Below are positions 54,539 to 63,441 of a stretch of 64,000 bases of DNA, piece after piece. Position 1 is the first letter of the stretch; each line of letters starts with the position of its first letter. The stretch comes from Methylococcus capsulatus (GTDB taxonomy: Bacteria > Pseudomonadota > Gammaproteobacteria > Methylococcales > Methylococcaceae): NCBI RefSeq assembly GCF_036864975.1, contig NZ_CP104311.1:1776001-1840000 (forward strand). Reading direction: 5' to 3'. Under the pieces are notes generated by a model, which had not been told where the DNA came from, made no database searches, and saw nothing but the letters and a program-made list of their open reading frames with translations. The position numbers and the translations under genes were made by a program.

Positions 54539-55657
54539 ATGACGAATCCATTGTTCGAGCCGTTCCGGCTCGGTCCATACACCTTGAAGAACCGCATCGT
54601 GATGGCTCCGCTCACCCGCTCGCGTGCCGGGCAGCCCGGCAACGTGCCCACGGCGCTGAACGCCGAATACTACCGGCAACGGGCCGGCGCCGGGCTGATC
54701 ATCTCCGAAGCCACCCAGGTATCTCGTCAGGGACAGGGTTATGCTTGGACGCCGGGTATCCATTCCGCCGAACAGGTGGAAGGCTGGCGGCTTATCGCCG
54801 ATGCCGTCCATGGCGCCGGCGGTCTGATGTTCATGCAGCTCTGGCATGTCGGCCGCATCTCCCATCCGGCCTTGCAGCCGGGGGGCGCATTGCCTGTGGC
54901 ACCGTCCGCGATCGCGCCGACCGGCATGGCCTTCATTGTCAACGCCGAAGGTCAAGCTGAGTTGGTGCCTTTCGTCACGCCGCGCGCTTTGGATCTCGAG
55001 GAGATACCCGGCATCGTCGGCCAGTACCGCGATGGCGCCCGCAATGCTCTGGACGCCGGCATGGACGGCGTCGAAGTCCACGCCGCCAACGGCTATCTGC
55101 TCGATCAATTTCTGAATTCCAGCTCTAACCGGCGAGAGGACGCCTATGGCGGCTCCCCGGAAAACCGGGCGCGTCTTCTGATGGAGGTCCTGGATGCGGT
55201 ATGCGACGTCTGGGGCGCGGACCGGGTGGGTGTACGGCTATCGCCGCTGGGCACTTTCAACGACATGGGCGATGCCGACCCGGAAGCGACGTTCGGCTAC
55301 GTGGCCGAACGTCTGAACGATTTCCAACTCGCCTATCTGCACCTGGTGGAGCCTTTCGTGGCCGGCAACGCGCCCGCCGCAACGCAGGACCCGCGAGGTG
55401 AGGCCATCATGGCGATGATCCGGAAAAGCTTTCGGGGACCGCTGATCGTCTGCGGCGGCTACGACCAGGCCAAGGCTGTGGCCTGCGTCGAGGCCGGTAG
55501 GGCCGACCTCGTCGCCTTCGGGAAGCTGTTCATCGCCAATCCTGACCTGCCCGAACGCTTCAGGCGAGGCGCCCCTCTGAACGGCTGGAACGAAGCCACC
55601 TTCTACGGTGGAGGCGCGGAAGGCTACACCGATTATCCGGCATTGACGGATGCCTGA
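54539..55657 (+). CDS. Old Yellow Enzyme family ene-reductase (NemA-like)
   Basis: A 372-residue FMN enzyme. Family motifs are APLTRSRAGQPGNVPTALNA, QLWHVGRISHPALQPGGALP, EVHAANGYLLDQFLNSSSNR (substrate-binding H and N) and FGKLFIANPDLPERFRRGAP. It reduces activated double bonds in electrophiles using NAD(P)H. NemA in E. coli acts on N-ethylmaleimide and nitrate esters; a detoxifying role is likely. ATG 54539 was chosen; GTG 54527 lies just upstream. It stands alone, 21 bases after the SYLF gene. Confidence 0.94.
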   Translation: MTNPLFEPFRLGPYTLKNRIVMAPLTRSRAGQPGNVPTALNAEYYRQRAGAGLIISEATQVSRQGQGYAWTPGIHSAEQVEGWRLIADAVHGAGGLMFMQLWHVGRISHPALQPGGALPVAPSAIAPTGMAFIVNAEGQAELVPFVTPRALDLEEIPGIVGQYRDGARNALDAGMDGVEVHAANGYLLDQFLNSSSNRREDAYGGSPENRARLLMEVLDAVCDVWGADRVGVRLSPLGTFNDMGDADPEATFGYVAERLNDFQLAYLHLVEPFVAGNAPAATQDPRGEAIMAMIRKSFRGPLIVCGGYDQAKAVACVEAGRADLVAFGKLFIANPDLPERFRRGAPLNGWNEATFYGGGAEGYTDYPALTDA

Positions 55658-55963
55658 CGGGCGCCATCGGGATCGATCGAATGTCCGAGATGGTCGGTTC
55701 CTGCCTTCCGCCGTCTTGCCCGGTCCGCCTCAGGTCCAGGCTGTCCGGAGGAAGAGTGACTTTGCCGTGATGAATCTTTTTGATCTTGGAAGGGCGACCG
55801 AAAGGGGTCAGCCGATAGTCGCGAGGGAGCGCCTCCGGCTAGAGGCATGCCATCACTCGGCGAGCACCGCCTTGCGGGCATGGTGCGTCAGCGGATGGGT
55901 GGAACGCGCAGCGGTTCTGCTGGCAGCGATCGGAGGATTTGTTTATACTTCCCGACCCCGATT
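55658..55963. other. No gene seen between the ene-reductase and tRNA-Leu
   Basis: About 306 bases. Several short frames exist on both strands but none has motifs or a ribosome site that persuade me. A TTGTTTATACT-like AT patch (about 55940-55950) could be the -10 part of the tRNA promoter. Confidence 0.5.
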
Positions 55964-56050
55964 GCCGGGATGGCGAAACTGGTAGACGCGCCAGACTCAA
56001 AATCTGGTAGTGGAAACACTGTGTCGGTTCGATTCCGACTCCCGGCACCA
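55964..56050 (+). tRNA. tRNA-Leu, anticodon CAA
   Basis: 87 bases including an encoded CCA end. The acceptor stem is GCCGGGA/TCCCGGC with discriminator A. The D arm contains GGTAGACG. The anticodon stem is CCAGA/TCTGG with loop CTCAAAA, so the anticodon is CAA (UUG codon). A long variable arm (GTGGAAACAC region) makes it a class II tRNA, as for leucine. The T arm is GTCGGTTCGATTCCGAC. Confidence 0.97.
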
Positions 56051-56586
56051 AAATATATCGTGTTACGACTGGCATTGCGGCCGAGTAGGACGGTTACCGA
56101 TCCGAAGCCATGGCCCCGACCGGAAAAAAACGCGACGGCACTTGTCGCGCCATCGTCCCCATTGCGGGTCAGCCGACCCGCATCGTGAGCTTCTTACAGA
56201 GGGCCCAGGCTCGCGAGATTGATGTACTCCCTCCGGCTCCTTGAGCAATTGGCGCAGGACGGCAGCGGCTACCGGGTGTTTCGCTACGCCATGCCCTTTG
56301 AAGCTCTCTCCGTTGTCATGCAGCACCCTGGCAAAAATGCCAGTGCTCCTTAGCGTGCTCATTCGTTTTTTCGCAGCGGTGTTCTACTTGCTAATGTAGG
56401 GTGGAAACCGACAAAGGGCGTTTCGCCGCGTCGCCTTGGTTGATCAGCCGACCTGGTGAAACCTGTTGACTATAGGCTTTCAGGCAGGTTTGTCCCTTGG
56501 ACGGATTTTTGCTTGTCCGATCATCAGAGTCGTCAAGCCATTCGATGAACCTGCAACAGCCTTGTCCAAAAACGGAGCAATACGCC
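56051..56586. other. Gene-poor stretch after tRNA-Leu
   Basis: 536 bases. A 99-codon frame on the minus strand (56063-56362) and a few short plus-strand frames lack recognised motifs and ribosome sites. I see no repeat of the tRNA 3' end, so there is no evidence of an integrated element using this tRNA. Confidence 0.5.
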
Positions 56587-56895
56587 ATGAACGAAAGTAC
56601 TGCAAACATGGCCGAAATTCTCGCGAACGTCCTGAAATTGTCCCGTGATGCGATTGCCAATGTTTCAGAGCGGGAGCAGCTCAGCATCGCGGTGGAGTCA
56701 TTGGTGATGTCCACTGAACATGCCAGACGCGCTCAGGATCAGACCGAAATCGCGCTGCTGGCCCTGGAGGAATATCGTCGCCAGAACCGCAAACTGTTCG
56801 AAGCATGTCAGAAGTGGGAGGCCATAGCCAATGAGCTATTGGTGCGGTTGGCCATGGTGACACGGCCGCCTGGACAGTCAAAGCGGATGCATTGA
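56587..56895 (+). CDS. Small helical (coiled-coil-like) orphan protein
   Basis: A 102-residue soluble protein that is nearly all helix-forming: AEILANVLKLSRDAIANVSE, then ARRAQDQTEIALLALEEYRR and LFEACQKWEAIANELLVRLA. A heptad-like spacing of Leu/Ile/Ala is visible, suggesting a coiled coil or a helix bundle. It has no signal. GGAG lies before the ATG. A hairpin with GCCCCC/GGGGGC arms follows at 56910-56929. I do not recognise the family. Confidence 0.6.
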   Translation: MNESTANMAEILANVLKLSRDAIANVSEREQLSIAVESLVMSTEHARRAQDQTEIALLALEEYRRQNRKLFEACQKWEAIANELLVRLAMVTRPPGQSKRMH

Positions 56896-57035
56896 GGCAG
56901 CGCGTCGCCAGCCCCCTAGGTGGGGGGCTCGCCCCCGCGGCCATGGTTACAGTGCCATCTCTTTATCTCCGAGCTGCGGCGCAATAGGATGGAGTCACCC
57001 GGATCGGGGGGCCTGATTTTGAAGTAGGAGGCAAT

Positions 57036-57260
57036 ATGAATGCAGAGCAAATTCTGCATGCACTGGGTCTGGTCGAAGAGGGCGGCGTTTGGCGACGGAA
57101 GACGGATGGCCGGATGGTCGGAGAGGATACCGCAGCGGTGCTGATAGCGATGAAAGGGGATATCGTCCGCATGGCGTTCGAACCCGGAATCGATGAACCC
57201 CTTTCCATGAAGCAGGCCATGGAGGCATTGCGGCTGATTTCGGCTCTGGAAAAGCGCTAA
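57036..57260 (+). CDS. Small soluble orphan protein
   Basis: A 74-residue protein: it begins MNAEQILHALGLVEEGGVWR and ends ALRLISALEKR. It looks like a small, two-part helix-sheet-helix fold (ILHALGLVEEGG.WRRKTDGRMV, then KGDIVRMAFEPGIDEP and SMKQAMEALRLI). A strong AGGAGG at 57025-57030 supports translation. The family is not recognised. It belongs to a group of small orphan genes here between tRNA-Leu and a channel gene. Confidence 0.65.
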   Translation: MNAEQILHALGLVEEGGVWRRKTDGRMVGEDTAAVLIAMKGDIVRMAFEPGIDEPLSMKQAMEALRLISALEKR

Positions 57261-57346
57261 ACTCCCCACCGCGTCGAGTTCTTTCCCTCCGGGGTGCAGA
57301 GGCGCGCAGTGCGTCTCACTTCGGCCTGCCGCCGTTTTGGCGTATT

Positions 57347-57496
57347 TTAACGTCGGTACAGCCGCATGAAAGATGACGCAGCGTAGATCATCACGGCGAA
57401 AAGAACCCATTCTTCGAGAGATACCGACGTCGGGTCATCGTCCACCAATACGATGCCGGCGAGAGCGGCGGTTACGATGATGGCGTAATTGAACAT
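57347..57496 (-). CDS. 49-residue membrane protein, unknown
   Basis: A 49-residue frame on the minus strand starting at ATG 57496 (stop at 57347). It begins MFNYAIIVTAALAGIVLVDD and has a second hydrophobic run (EEWVLFAVMIYAASSFMRLY) before a basic end (RLYRR). It would be a hairpin of two membrane helices with an acidic loop (DDDPTS). AGGTG lies about 6 bases before the ATG. It is shorter than most automatic cut-offs. It is real-looking in composition, but there is no family match to support it. Confidence 0.45.
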   Translation of the reverse strand: MFNYAIIVTAALAGIVLVDDDPTSVSLEEWVLFAVMIYAASSFMRLYRR

Positions 57497-57676
57497 CGGC
57501 GCACCTGATCAGCTTCAAAACAAGGAGAGAGGACAATCTACCGCATTTGCCCCTTTTGGTTGCAGGCGGCTCCTCGCGGGGCGTCTTTTTTTTTCGGTGT
57601 ATCATTCGAGCGACCGCCGGTTTGCTAAAGGCGATGGAGCCCGTGCGAGGCGGATTTTCTCAGGAAGAATCTAAAG

Positions 57677-58423
57677 ATGACGCCGGGCAACCTTCGCAGC
57701 ACGCTATCCCGCCATGTTCGGCTTCCCTCTTTGCATGCGGGACGACGGCTGAAGCTTAAGCAAAACAATTTCGGTTTTCTGCTGGCCGGTCTGGTGTCGA
57801 CCCTGATCGCCGGGCCTTTGCTGCGGGAATTTTCTGTCCTGTCAAGGGATCAGGAATTCCTGGTCTGGCTGATGGAGTCAGCATTCAGCCTGATGGTTCT
57901 GATCGGGGTTTGGAGCCTTCAGGAAAACAGGGGCATGTTTCGCCTGGGGTTGCTGCTCGGCATGCTCAGTCTGCTGTTCCCGGTACTCGCCTGGCGTGAC
58001 CGTTCCCCCTTGCTGGGTATCCTGGAGGTGTTGGTCTTTTTGCTGTTCTGTGTATCGAGCTGTTATCTGGCGGCCAAACACGTGTTCCGAGGGAAGGAGG
58101 CCGACATTAACCGGCTGTCGGGTTCGGTATGCGTTTTCCTGCTTATCGGATTTATTTGGGGTTTCCTCTACATCCTCTTGACCATGGTGCGCCCCGGCGC
58201 TTTCCAAGGGCTCGACCTCGGCGAGTCCATGCACGGGCGGTATGATGAGTTGCTGTATTTCAGTTTTGCCACGCTGACCACGCTGGGTTACGGTGACATC
58301 ACGCCGGCGACACCGCTGGCCCGGATTCTGAGCATCCTCGAAGTCTTGTGCGGGCAGTTTTACCTGACGATTCTGGTGGCCAGCCTCGTCGGGAATTTTC
58401 TTGCCGGACGGATCCAGCGTTAG
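57677..58423 (+). CDS. Potassium-channel-like membrane protein
   Basis: A 248-residue membrane protein. About six hydrophobic segments are seen; the last pair encloses a pore loop with the selectivity filter TLTTLGYGDITPATPLAR, as in two-helix K+ channels. The earlier segments (FLLAGLVSTLIAGPLLREF, SLMVLIGVWSLQ, LLLGMLSLLFPVLAW) could form a sensor-like region. The ribosome site is AGGAAG. It probably conducts potassium; gating is unknown. It is convergent with and overlaps the next gene by 4 bases. Confidence 0.88.
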   Translation: MTPGNLRSTLSRHVRLPSLHAGRRLKLKQNNFGFLLAGLVSTLIAGPLLREFSVLSRDQEFLVWLMESAFSLMVLIGVWSLQENRGMFRLGLLLGMLSLLFPVLAWRDRSPLLGILEVLVFLLFCVSSCYLAAKHVFRGKEADINRLSGSVCVFLLIGFIWGFLYILLTMVRPGAFQGLDLGESMHGRYDELLYFSFATLTTLGYGDITPATPLARILSILEVLCGQFYLTILVASLVGNFLAGRIQR

Positions 58424-59469
58424 CTTGGCTCGTCTCCGGCGCCGAGCCAGGCTTTCAGCAGGGCATGGCTCACCGCCAGGAGGGTCGAGCCGATGAAGAT
58501 GCCGATGAAGCCCCAGGCAAGCATGCCGCCGATCACGCCCAGAAACACGATTGCCAAAGGTGTGCCGCTGCCCTGGGCGATAAGATAGGGCTTGATGAAA
58601 TTGTCGATCGTGTTGACGAACAGTCCCCACACCACCAGGAAAATCATCCAGCCGGTCTGGTCTTGAACTTCCAGCCACACCGCTGCCGGTATCCAGACCA
58701 GCGCGGTGCCGAGCTGCAGCGTAGCCAGCAGGAAACTGGCAAACCAGAGCAGCAGCGCGCCCGGCACCCCGGCGACCAGCAAGCCGAGTGCGGTCAGCAC
58801 CGATTGGATCAACGCGGTTCCCATGACCCCGATGGTGACGCTGCGGATCGTCAGTTCAGCGGTGTGCACCAGGTCTGCGCCGCTTTCCCCGGCGATGGCG
58901 GCAGCGAACCGTTCGAGCAGGCTGGCGAGCGACTTGCCGTGGACGAACAGAAAGCCGGCGAGCACCGTGGCGAGGAGGAATTCGAGGAGGGACAAGGTGA
59001 GATGGGCTCCCTGACTGACGGTCCAGGCGGCGGCTTTGCCAATCCAGGGACGTATCTTGGTCAGGGTCGTCTCGAGATTTTCGACCGCCGCCAGCCAGCG
59101 CGATTCGATTTCGGGTCCGGCCAGCGGAATGCGGTTCACCCACCCGGGCGGACCGGGGAGACGGAGCGACGAAACTTCCTCGGTCATGTGTAGAACGTCC
59201 TGCACATGCTCGGTCAGCGAGTCGATCATGAGGGCCACCGGCATGGCGATGACGAGGAGGATCGCGACGGTGATCAGCGTGGCGGCGATGCCGGCACGGC
59301 CGCCCAGCCGCCGCGTCAGCTGTTCGAACACCGGCCAGGCGGCCACGGCGATGATAGTGGACCAGATCAGGGCACTGGTGAAAGGTGCGATGATCTTGAT
59401 GCAGGCGGCAATTAACAGGCCTACCGTCAGAAGGCCGATGGCGCGTTCGAAAAAACGGTCGTCCGGCAT
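58420..59469 (-). CDS. AI-2E family (PerM/UPF0118) membrane transporter
   Basis: A 349-residue membrane protein with about eight helices. It matches the family in the C-terminal region (LVWGLFVNTIDNFIKPYLIA, GTPLAIVFLGVIGGMLAWGF, GIFIGSTLLAVSHALL). The family contains autoinducer-2 exporters and other small-molecule transporters; the cargo here is unknown. It overlaps the K+ channel gene by 4 bases at the convergent ends. It lies 6 bases after the PqiC-type gene and may be the last gene of the MCE operon. Confidence 0.9.
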   Translation of the reverse strand: MPDDRFFERAIGLLTVGLLIAACIKIIAPFTSALIWSTIIAVAAWPVFEQLTRRLGGRAGIAATLITVAILLVIAMPVALMIDSLTEHVQDVLHMTEEVSSLRLPGPPGWVNRIPLAGPEIESRWLAAVENLETTLTKIRPWIGKAAAWTVSQGAHLTLSLLEFLLATVLAGFLFVHGKSLASLLERFAAAIAGESGADLVHTAELTIRSVTIGVMGTALIQSVLTALGLLVAGVPGALLLWFASFLLATLQLGTALVWIPAAVWLEVQDQTGWMIFLVVWGLFVNTIDNFIKPYLIAQGSGTPLAIVFLGVIGGMLAWGFIGIFIGSTLLAVSHALLKAWLGAGDEPS

Positions 59470-59475
59470 GACGGC

Positions 59476-60087
59476 TCAGATGCGGCGGAGGGTTTCCAGA
59501 GCGTTGCTGACTTCCCGCGCGAAAGCCGCCAACAGTTGGCTCTGGGCCGAGACCAGCGATTCGGTATCGCCGGCTTGGGCCCGTGCCTGGTAGTTCGAGC
59601 GTTTCCGATAGACAGTGGTGTCGCCTTTGGAGATGCTCCAGGCGACGTCCAGAACGCTGGTGCCGCTGCCGTCGGTGTGGAAGCGGTCGATCCGGGCCTC
59701 GAGCTGCAGTTCGGGCCCGTCGCTGCGATGCCAGGGATAAATGATGAAGTGGTCCGCCGGATGCAGGTGCGCTAGGTTTTCCGCCAGGACCCGGGTCAGA
59801 TTTTCCTGTAGAGGTTCCGACCAGCGCTGGAATTCATCGAGCTGCAGCCGGTTCCGGCCCTCGGCGACTACGATCTGGGGCCGGTTCAGGTAGGATGCCA
59901 GTTTGATCGGGCCGACGCCGACCACCGCGGGTCTGAGATTCGCCGGTGTTTGCGGGGAGGTGACGAGTGGTTGCAACTGGTAGAACTTGGCCGGTTCGGT
60001 GTGCCGTAGACAGGCAGGGGAAGCCAGCGCGGCCAGCATGAGCAGCATCAATGGAGCCGGTTTGTGGTCTTGGGGCATCATGCTCAT
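59476..60087 (-). CDS. PqiC/YmbA-type outer-membrane lipoprotein of the MCE transporter
   Basis: A 203-residue lipoprotein: signal and lipobox (LMLLMLAALASPACLRHTEP, Cys near residue 26) and an ABC-transport auxiliary domain (KFYQLQPL, ALASYLNRPQIVVAEGRNRL-like sequence, DEFQRWSEPLQENLTRVLAE). It is thought to be the outer-membrane end of an MCE lipid-transport system. The start overlaps the MCE gene's stop. Order with the three genes upstream gives a complete MCE ABC operon. Confidence 0.88.
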   Translation of the reverse strand: MSMMPQDHKPAPLMLLMLAALASPACLRHTEPAKFYQLQPLVTSPQTPANLRPAVVGVGPIKLASYLNRPQIVVAEGRNRLQLDEFQRWSEPLQENLTRVLAENLAHLHPADHFIIYPWHRSDGPELQLEARIDRFHTDGSGTSVLDVAWSISKGDTTVYRKRSNYQARAQAGDTESLVSAQSQLLAAFAREVSNALETLRRI

Positions 60088-61073
60088 TCTCCGTCGTTGT
60101 CCTTGCCCACGATCAAGGCGTTCGGGTTGCGCTGAATGAAGTCACTCAGTACCCGGATTGCCCGTGCCGCCTGGGCGACTTCGTCGATCGCTGCATCGAG
60201 TGTGTGTTGGAGCACGGGATCGTTGACGCTGCCAGCGGCACTGTCGACCTGGCGCATGGCGGCGGCGGCGGCGACGAGGGCTTCGTCTAGATGTTTCAGC
60301 GTCGGTTGCGCCTGGCGGTCCAGATCGTTGGTCAACCGGCGGTGATCGCCGATGGCGCCGTCCAGGTTGGCGAGCACGGGGCCCAGGCGGGCCCGCGATT
60401 CTTTGAGGGTGGCGTTGAGTTGCTGCAATGCCTGGTCGGTCGTGGTGAGTATCGATTCGATTTTCGGCGAATTGAGCAGTGCTTCCGCCCGCCGGATGGA
60501 AGCGACCAACGCGGCCGCGATCTCGTGCAGCGGCAGCTGGCGGAATTCGGAAACCACCTCGTCGATGGTGTTGGTGATTTTTTCCTTGCTGGATGGGATG
60601 GCAGGGATTTCCTCGTAAGGGTGGAAGTCCAGGGTATTCCCCACCAGATTGATCGGTGTGTAGGGGAAGAAATCCAGAGCGACATAGAGCTGGCCAGTCA
60701 CCAGGCTCTGTACTTGAAGCTGGGCCCGCAGCCCGCGTTCGATCAGTGGCTGGATCCCGTGTTTGCGCGTTTTCGTCACGTGGCCGGAGCGATCGACCAT
60801 CTTGTTCGGGTCCACTTCAATCACCACCGGTGTCAGGACGCGGCTGCCGTCCATGTCGGCGAGGACACGGATGTCGACCACATTGCCTACCGTGACGCCC
60901 TTGACCTTCACCGGCGCGCCGACGTTCAGTCCATTCACCGATTCGGTGAAATACACCACGAACCGCATCGCATCGCTGACTTTGAGCTGGGTGAACGCCA
61001 GCACGCAAGCCACCAGCAGCACCATGCCGCCCACCACGAAGCCGCCGATCAAGGTGGGATTAGCCTTGTTCAT
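60084..61073 (-). CDS. MCE-domain protein (MlaD-like)
   Basis: A 329-residue protein with an N-terminal membrane helix (TLIGGFVVGGMVLLVACVLA) and one MCE domain (FVVYFTESVNGLNVGAPVKV, KGVTVGNVVDIRV). A long helical C-terminus follows (RRAEALLNSPKIESILTTTD, LNATLKESRARLGPVLANLD). MCE proteins form rings or tubes that bridge the periplasm and carry lipids. It overlaps the ATPase gene by 4 bases and the lipoprotein gene by 4 bases. Confidence 0.93.
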   Translation of the reverse strand: MNKANPTLIGGFVVGGMVLLVACVLAFTQLKVSDAMRFVVYFTESVNGLNVGAPVKVKGVTVGNVVDIRVLADMDGSRVLTPVVIEVDPNKMVDRSGHVTKTRKHGIQPLIERGLRAQLQVQSLVTGQLYVALDFFPYTPINLVGNTLDFHPYEEIPAIPSSKEKITNTIDEVVSEFRQLPLHEIAAALVASIRRAEALLNSPKIESILTTTDQALQQLNATLKESRARLGPVLANLDGAIGDHRRLTNDLDRQAQPTLKHLDEALVAAAAAMRQVDSAAGSVNDPVLQHTLDAAIDEVAQAARAIRVLSDFIQRNPNALIVGKDNDGE

Positions 61074-61882
61074 CGGGATACCCCAGGACCTGTCTGAGTT
61101 GCTTGTCCGGACATTGTGCGATGGGCCGAGCTCCCGGCTTGGCCGCGGGTCAGGAACGCCAGCACCCGCGGATCGTCGCTTTCGGCCAACAGTTTACGCG
61201 GATCACCCAAGGCGATCATGGTATGAGACTCGGCGTCCAGGAAAACGGAGTTGTTGCCGATGGTGAAAATGCTGGCCAGATCGTGGGTGACCACGACGAT
61301 GGTGCTGCCCAGACTGTCACGCAGGTGCAGAATCAGATCGTCCAACAGTCTAGCGCTGATCGGATCGAGACCGGCGGAAGGCTCGTCAAAGAACAGGATT
61401 TCCGGGTCCAGGGCCATGGCCCGCGCCAGACCAGCCCGCTTCTGCATGCCCCCGCTGATTTCGGAAGGGTAGTAATCCTCGAATCCGGCCAGCCCGACCA
61501 GGGCCAGCTTGAGTGAAACCAGCTCGCGGATTTCTGCCGGACCGAGCCGGGTGTATTCGGCCAGGGGCAGCGCGACGTTTTCGGCCAGGGTCATCGAGCT
61601 CCACAAAGCGCCGCTCTGGTAGAGCACGCCGAAGCACCGCATCAACCGTGCCCGCTCGGCGTCAGAAACGTCCCACAATCCCTGACCATCGTAATAAACA
61701 TGGCCGGCAGCGGGCTGCTGCAGACCAATCATATGCCGCAGTAGCGTGCTCTTGCCGCAGCCGCTGCCGCCCATGATGATGAACACGTCCCCACGGTCGA
61801 CCGTGAAGTCCAGGTCCTGCTGGATGACGAAATCGCCGTAAGCCAGAGTCAGGCCGGTGACGCGAATGTGGGGCTCTGTCAT
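61070..61882 (-). CDS. ABC transporter ATPase of the MCE system (MlaF-like)
   Basis: A 270-residue ABC ATPase. The Walker A is GGSGCGKSTLLRHMIGLQQP, the signature is EISGGMQKRAGLARAMA, and the Walker B is DPEILFFDEPSAGLDPISAR. It powers lipid transport by the MCE complex, like MlaF. The start is 12 bases after the permease stop, and the stop overlaps the MCE gene start. It has a C-terminal extension rich in Ser and Gly (GSSAHRTMSGQATQ). Confidence 0.94.
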   Translation of the reverse strand: MTEPHIRVTGLTLAYGDFVIQQDLDFTVDRGDVFIIMGGSGCGKSTLLRHMIGLQQPAAGHVYYDGQGLWDVSDAERARLMRCFGVLYQSGALWSSMTLAENVALPLAEYTRLGPAEIRELVSLKLALVGLAGFEDYYPSEISGGMQKRAGLARAMALDPEILFFDEPSAGLDPISARLLDDLILHLRDSLGSTIVVVTHDLASIFTIGNNSVFLDAESHTMIALGDPRKLLAESDDPRVLAFLTRGQAGSSAHRTMSGQATQTGPGVSR

Positions 61883-61894
61883 AGGTCGGCTCTT

Positions 61895-63037
61895 CTACAG
61901 ATGCAGGATCGTCGTGACGACCGTCATGACTGCATCGGATGCGATGATCAAAGTGATGGCCGTCACCACGGCCGAAGTCGTGGCCAGGCCGACCGCGGAA
62001 GAGCTTCGTCCGCATTCCATGCCGCGCAGGCAGCCCGACAGTGCCACCAGCACGCCGAACACCGTGCACTTGAACAGTCCCACGGTGATGTCTCCGAAAT
62101 GGACGAATTTCTGCAACTCGTTCAGGAACTCCGCGCGGGAAATGCCGTAAGTGCTGATGCCGACCAGCGCGCCGCCGGCGATGCCCATGATGTCGGCATA
62201 GATGCACAGGACCGGCATCATGAGGACAAGGGCTAGTAAGCGCGGCAGCACCAGGAAATCCATCGGGTTGATGCCCATGGTCCTGAGCGCGTCGATTTCT
62301 TGGTTGACCTGCATCGTGCCGATCTGAGCGGCGTAGGCGGCGCCGGTGCGTCCGGCCATGATGATGGCCGTCATCATGGCTCCCATCTCGCGCACCATGC
62401 CGATGCCGACGGCGCCGGCGATGTAAATCTCGGCGCCGAACATCGACAGCTGATGTGCACCCACAAACGCCAGGATCATGCCCACCAACAAGCTGATGAG
62501 CGTCACGATCGGTAGCGCCCGTACCCCGGCCTCCTCTACGAACAGCCAGAAATCGACCCGGCGAAATCGTGCACGCCCGGCGAAGAAACGAAGGAGGCTG
62601 AGTGAAGTCTCGCCGATGAAGCCGAGCAGACTGCCGGTCAGGTGCCAGACCGTCAGGGCGCGCAGTCCGACGCTTTCCAGAAATCCGGGATTGGCCTCGG
62701 TCCGGCGCGCGTCCTGGCGCTCAGGCACCGCATAAGCCAGTTTCAGCAGCCCCTGCACGCCGGCAGGCAGGCCGTCCAGCACGACGGGGACACCGCTTTT
62801 GCGGCAGGCATCGACGATCCGCACCAGGAAGGTGAGGAGAGTGCTGTCCCAAGCCGCCAGGGCGTCGGTCCGGAAGGATACCGTCGCGGATTCGGCAATC
62901 CGTTCGATGAGGTCGGCGAGTCCGGCATCGCCGTTCACGATGCCCTCGCGCGTCCAGTTGCCGCCCAGAATGAGGACCAGGACGTCCCCCCGGCTTTCGA
63001 TGCTCAGTTCTCGGCCCGGTTCGGGTTCCTTGGACAT
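61895..63037 (-). CDS. MlaE-type permease with N-terminal STAS-like domain
   Basis: A 380-residue fusion. Residues 1-110 resemble a STAS/MlaB fold (VLVLILGGNWTREGIVNGDA, TLLTFLVRIVDACRKSGVPV, LDGLPAGVQGLLKLAYAVPE). The rest is an MlaE permease: five or six helices with FGAEIYIAGAVGIGMVREMG and AAYAAQIGTMQVNQEIDALR. In the E. coli Mla system these are separate proteins. It is the first gene of the operon. No MlaC is encoded here; the periplasmic carrier could be the MlaC-type protein at 26536-27165. Confidence 0.92.
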   Translation of the reverse strand: MSKEPEPGRELSIESRGDVLVLILGGNWTREGIVNGDAGLADLIERIAESATVSFRTDALAAWDSTLLTFLVRIVDACRKSGVPVVLDGLPAGVQGLLKLAYAVPERQDARRTEANPGFLESVGLRALTVWHLTGSLLGFIGETSLSLLRFFAGRARFRRVDFWLFVEEAGVRALPIVTLISLLVGMILAFVGAHQLSMFGAEIYIAGAVGIGMVREMGAMMTAIIMAGRTGAAYAAQIGTMQVNQEIDALRTMGINPMDFLVLPRLLALVLMMPVLCIYADIMGIAGGALVGISTYGISRAEFLNELQKFVHFGDITVGLFKCTVFGVLVALSGCLRGMECGRSSSAVGLATTSAVVTAITLIIASDAVMTVVTTILHL

Positions 63038-63441
63038 GCAGACAGGTTAAGACGCGGAGCTGACGGGAAGTTGGTCGATTATCGCAATATCGGACGGCGG
63101 TCGCCATGTCGTAGGCGGAAAATGGGCATATCACAAGCCGTTTGTGTGTGCCGCGGTGAGCGTCATGGTCGCCCTCGCGATGCCGATTGCGGTTCGCGTA
63201 CGGCGCATTCCCTCGTGACGAACGGGGCTACGGGAAATCTTGCCCTGGGTTCATTTATTCACCAGAGTCAATCCGATGGTACAAGGTGCCAAATCATCGA
63301 CAACCAAATGTTTTGCAATTGAATGACCTAGCAGTGCGCTCGAGCGGGACAGGCCAAAAGCTTCGCTTTCGTCTTGCCCTTTCGCTTGAACGTCGAGCCG
63401 CTCACCGAGGGAATTGATCCAACGTATGCAATTACGCGCCA
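63038..63441. other. Gap upstream of the MCE operon; no gene seen
   Basis: 404 bases. A 63-codon minus-strand frame (63251-63442) and plus-strand frames have no family features and no good ribosome site. The promoter of the MCE operon should lie in the first part (63040-63120), but I cannot point to clear -35 and -10 boxes. Confidence 0.5.

Noticed and set aside
55964-56050. tRNA-Leu as an integration site of a mobile element
   Set aside because: No direct repeat of the tRNA 3' end, no integrase and no element genes downstream in the window.
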